From Bacteroides sp. (lineage in GTDB: Bacteria; Bacteroidota; Bacteroidia; Bacteroidales; Muribaculaceae), in NCBI GenBank assembly GCA_014802325.1, contig JAAVCK010000008.1, forward strand, positions 1-64,000: 64,000 nucleotides of DNA, written 5' to 3'. Position 1 is the stretch's first letter, and every line of letters starts with the position of its first letter. This document shows positions 62,126-64,000 of the stretch, in pieces. Position numbers and translations under genes: made by a program. The notes under the pieces were generated by a model. That model saw only the letters and a program-made list of their open reading frames with translations, was not told the DNA's origin and did not search any database.

Positions 62126-62133
62126 TATATTTG
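62126..62133 (+). promoter_or_regulatory. -7 box of the RHS/M91 fragment gene
   Basis: TATATTTG matches TAnnTTTG, 17 bp upstream of ATG 62150. This suggests that the shortened gene is expressed. Confidence 0.5.
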
Positions 62134-62149
62134 CAAAAACCATAGACAC

Positions 62150-62899
62150 ATGCCCCTTACTCTCTCCACCCGATACGCCGACGGACTGCCGATGAACACC
62201 TCGACCGGCACCACCGCCAACGCCTTCAAATACACCGCCAAAGAGCTATCACTCTTCCGCGGCCTCCCCGTCTACGACTTCACCGCCCGTCACACCCTCC
62301 CCGCCGGCGGCAACATGTTCCGAACGATGGATCGTGAATGTGAGTCTTTCTTCCACCTGTCACCTTACTCTTTCTGCGGAGGTGATCCTATCAACTTCAT
62401 TGATCCGACTGGAAATATGATGTTGGCATATGATGGTGAAAGAAGATGGCAATTTATGAAAATTGACGGTGAATATGGCTTTTACAATACTGATGGCGAA
62501 CGGTTTTCGGGAGAAGGCTTTATCAAAAATCTTGAAAATGATCTTAATACTCTTTTATCTAAACCAATGGGAGAAACATTAGTCACTGGTATAATAGACA
62601 GTGATCAAATAGTTACCATACATGAGGCTAACACCTCCGAGGAAAACGGATTTGTTCAAGGGAAAAGCATAAATCATAAAATCAATTGGTGTTCTAATAA
62701 TACTGTCCAAGAAAATAATCAGAATAATTCTATACCTACGTTTATAACCTTAGGTCACGAAGTTGCTCATGCGTACGACCAAATGGAATTAGGAGGCCTG
62801 GATACTGATATATGGACTGTCTGCGAGGGAAAAAATACTACAAGGCAGAAATCTTTGCCGGTAATATGGAAAATTTTATCCGTGCCGAACATGGTATAG
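62150..62899 (+). CDS. RHS-core fragment with M91-like metallopeptidase domain, interrupted at an A6 run
   Basis: 249 codons. Residues 1-85 match the conserved end of RHS repeat proteins (FKYTAKELSLFRGLPVYDF, then SPYSFCGGDPINFIDPTGN). A variable C-terminal domain with the zinc motif GHEVAHAYDQM (HExxH, about residues 202-206) follows. After EGK the frame turns into nonspecific sequence. In the -1 frame, entered at the A6 run 62830-62835, it continues KKYYKAEIFAGNMENFIRAE and HGIAPRVTYL to a stop at 63033, which completes an M91 (NleD-like) pattern. The gene is thus a frameshifted or slippage-dependent toxin tip lacking the large RHS shell. Base composition drops sharply after the DPTG boundary. 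Confidence 0.75.
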   Translation: MPLTLSTRYADGLPMNTSTGTTANAFKYTAKELSLFRGLPVYDFTARHTLPAGGNMFRTMDRECESFFHLSPYSFCGGDPINFIDPTGNMMLAYDGERRWQFMKIDGEYGFYNTDGERFSGEGFIKNLENDLNTLLSKPMGETLVTGIIDSDQIVTIHEANTSEENGFVQGKSINHKINWCSNNTVQENNQNNSIPTFITLGHEVAHAYDQMELGGLDTDIWTVCEGKNTTRQKSLPVIWKILSVPNMV

Positions 62900-63002
62900 C
62901 TCCACGAGTCACATATTTGAATGATTTAAATACGAATCCATCTACAATCTATGCACCGCCGTCTTCATTTAGGATCAAACCATCAAAACAAAATCTTCAT
63001 CT

Positions 63003-63644
63003 ATGGAAATCTTTAAGTCTGCCACAATACTAATTCTATTATTACTTTATTCTTTAGAAATCTCAGCTATCAATCTTAAAGATTTGATTAAAAGCGTCGA
63101 GAATCAAGATCCAGCCATTGCACGATTATATCGAGTAAAAGATATAAACTTAAAATCATCTAAAATCTTTAAAATAAATCCAAATGATACTGTTGTTTTC
63201 ATGATTACAAAAGGACAGCATCCTTCTATCAGCATAGCCAACCCTAGGATTTATATATGGTCCAGGAATGATTCTATTAATTTTAAATACAGTAAGCAAG
63301 GGTACGATATAGTTGCCAATTCATACCGTCAACAATTATGGGAAGAACATAAAAAATTTAGTGAGGCCAGTGGCTTTAAAGAATATGAATATGGCTTGAT
63401 AAGACCCGAATTTTATGAAAAAGAACTCCTTTTATCAGGGAATATTGACAGTATTCGTACTCTTAAGAAATTTGATAGGATTTGTTACTATAGCCCTGTA
63501 TCAAATTTAATTTATAGGTTCGTAATCCACAGAAACAAAATTGTCAAAATTGATCATTACTCATATTCTGGCTTTCTGCCACCTCCTAATCAATATGTAG
63601 ATTCACTAGAGCTCAAATTAAGAGAAAAGATGCTAACAATGTAA
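63003..63644 (+). CDS. Exported small protein, candidate immunity protein
   Basis: A 213-residue protein that I do not recognise. It has a signal peptide (MEIFKSATILILLLLYSLEI, cleavage near residue 22) and no other membrane segment. The rest is rich in Lys, Ile, Asn and Tyr. AT content is high, like the toxin domain before it. It overlaps the -1 frame end of the M91 domain by 31 bp and is followed by another YD-repeat gene. That position, directly behind a toxin tip, is where immunity genes sit in polymorphic toxin loci. The assignment rests on context only. Confidence 0.5.
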   Translation: MEIFKSATILILLLLYSLEISAINLKDLIKSVENQDPAIARLYRVKDINLKSSKIFKINPNDTVVFMITKGQHPSISIANPRIYIWSRNDSINFKYSKQGYDIVANSYRQQLWEEHKKFSEASGFKEYEYGLIRPEFYEKELLLSGNIDSIRTLKKFDRICYYSPVSNLIYRFVIHRNKIVKIDHYSYSGFLPPPNQYVDSLELKLREKMLTM

Positions 63645-63702
63645 GATAAACATCAAAAGACTTTCACTATTAAATTTCAGCTCATAATTTCATTTATACC
63701 TT

Positions 63703-64000
63703 ATGTCCCGCCTAATCGCCATACTGCTCACGTTATTCCCGGTGCTTTTTGCGTCGGGAGAGGCGGCGTGGGGTAATGTAAGGACGGTGCTTCGCACTGT
63801 TTCCCAGGCGCAAGTCGACCGTGTGCTCGGGGCGGCCGTGAGATCAAGGGTTTATACCGTCAATTTCTACGACAAATATGAGCGGGTGGTGTTCTCGCAG
63901 TCTACTGCTGCCGACAATTCTCTGATCAAGACTTCGACCGCCTACGATTTCGCCGGTAATCCTACGTCGGTGTCATCCACCACTTACATCGGGTTCAACA
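63703..64000 (+). CDS. Start of a YD/RHS-repeat-like protein, cut by the window edge
   Basis: An open frame from ATG 63703 to the right edge (99 codons seen). It begins with a signal peptide (MSRLIAILLTLFPVLFASGE), then YD-repeat-like sequence (RVYTVNFYDKYERVVFSQST, STAYDFAGNPTSVSSTTYIG). GC content returns to the chromosomal level. It looks like a secreted RHS-type protein that may carry its own toxin tip beyond the window. Confidence 0.6.
   Translation, partial: MSRLIAILLTLFPVLFASGEAAWGNVRTVLRTVSQAQVDRVLGAAVRSRVYTVNFYDKYERVVFSQSTAADNSLIKTSTAYDFAGNPTSVSSTTYIGFN

Overview
The window is a chromosomal segment of a Bacteroidota bacterium, most likely a gut Bacteroidales of the Muribaculaceae type. 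The sequence evidence is the Bacteroidota promoter -7 box (TAnnTTTG) upstream of many genes, A-rich rather than Shine-Dalgarno-like start contexts, a gldK-gldL-gldM-gldN type IX secretion operon, a fused SecDF, and families largely confined to this phylum (GldB-like lipoprotein, DUF4494, DUF2851, PorP/SprF). The family-level assignment is inference. Most of the window is GC-rich, with three AT-richer patches: about 33.1-34.5 kb, 62.4-63.7 kb, and the leaders of the sigma factor genes.

Layout. 0-5 kb: tail of an edge gene, a strong AT inverted repeat, a thioredoxin-fold protein, a GldB-like lipoprotein, a periplasmic amidase, an MCE protein and a ThiF/MoeB-like enzyme. 5-9 kb: a TonB-dependent receptor, then an aminotransferase and xseB. 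9.3 kb and 25 kb: two closely related ECF sigma factor genes with matching upstream regions. 9.9-14.4 kb (minus): a TolC-MacA-MacB-type export operon. 14.5-19.9 kb (minus): DUF4494, yggS, three nonulosonic (legionaminic/sialic-type) sugar activation genes, then obgE. 20.0-20.4 kb: a hairpin-rich repeat with terminal inverted repeats; a second, shorter copy lies inverted at 61.8 kb. 20.4-30 kb (minus): DUF2851, ribH, a TPR-like protein, a PfkB-like/SIS sugar-phosphate pair, ldcA, a radical SAM protein, mscL and a LytS/LytR-type two-component pair. 30-33 kb: secDF. 33.3-34.4 kb: a frameshifted YhcG-type nuclease gene.

34.5-36.1 kb: metK, preceded by what I read as a SAM-II riboswitch directly downstream of a promoter. 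The start codon of a 31-codon leader ORF lies inside the aptamer's 3' pseudoknot strand. 36-43 kb: a MINPP-like phosphatase, small proteins, an M23 peptidase and a Wzz/SLBB polysaccharide export operon, then two identical tRNA-Asn genes. 43-50 kb: S41 protease, mfd, a YgiQ-type radical SAM protein and a thioredoxin lipoprotein. 50.7-57.7 kb: porT-like, porP-like and gldKLMN, followed by an AGCS symporter. 59-61.7 kb: mannose-1-phosphate guanylyltransferase and a GH28 pectinase.

62-64 kb: an AT-rich polymorphic-toxin-like region. It holds an RHS-core/M91 metallopeptidase fragment interrupted at an A6 run, a secreted small protein that is a candidate immunity factor, and the start of another YD-repeat protein cut by the window edge. 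The most interesting items are the metK leader, the paired sigma factor loci with matched upstream elements, the structured repeat family, and the A6-interrupted toxin gene.
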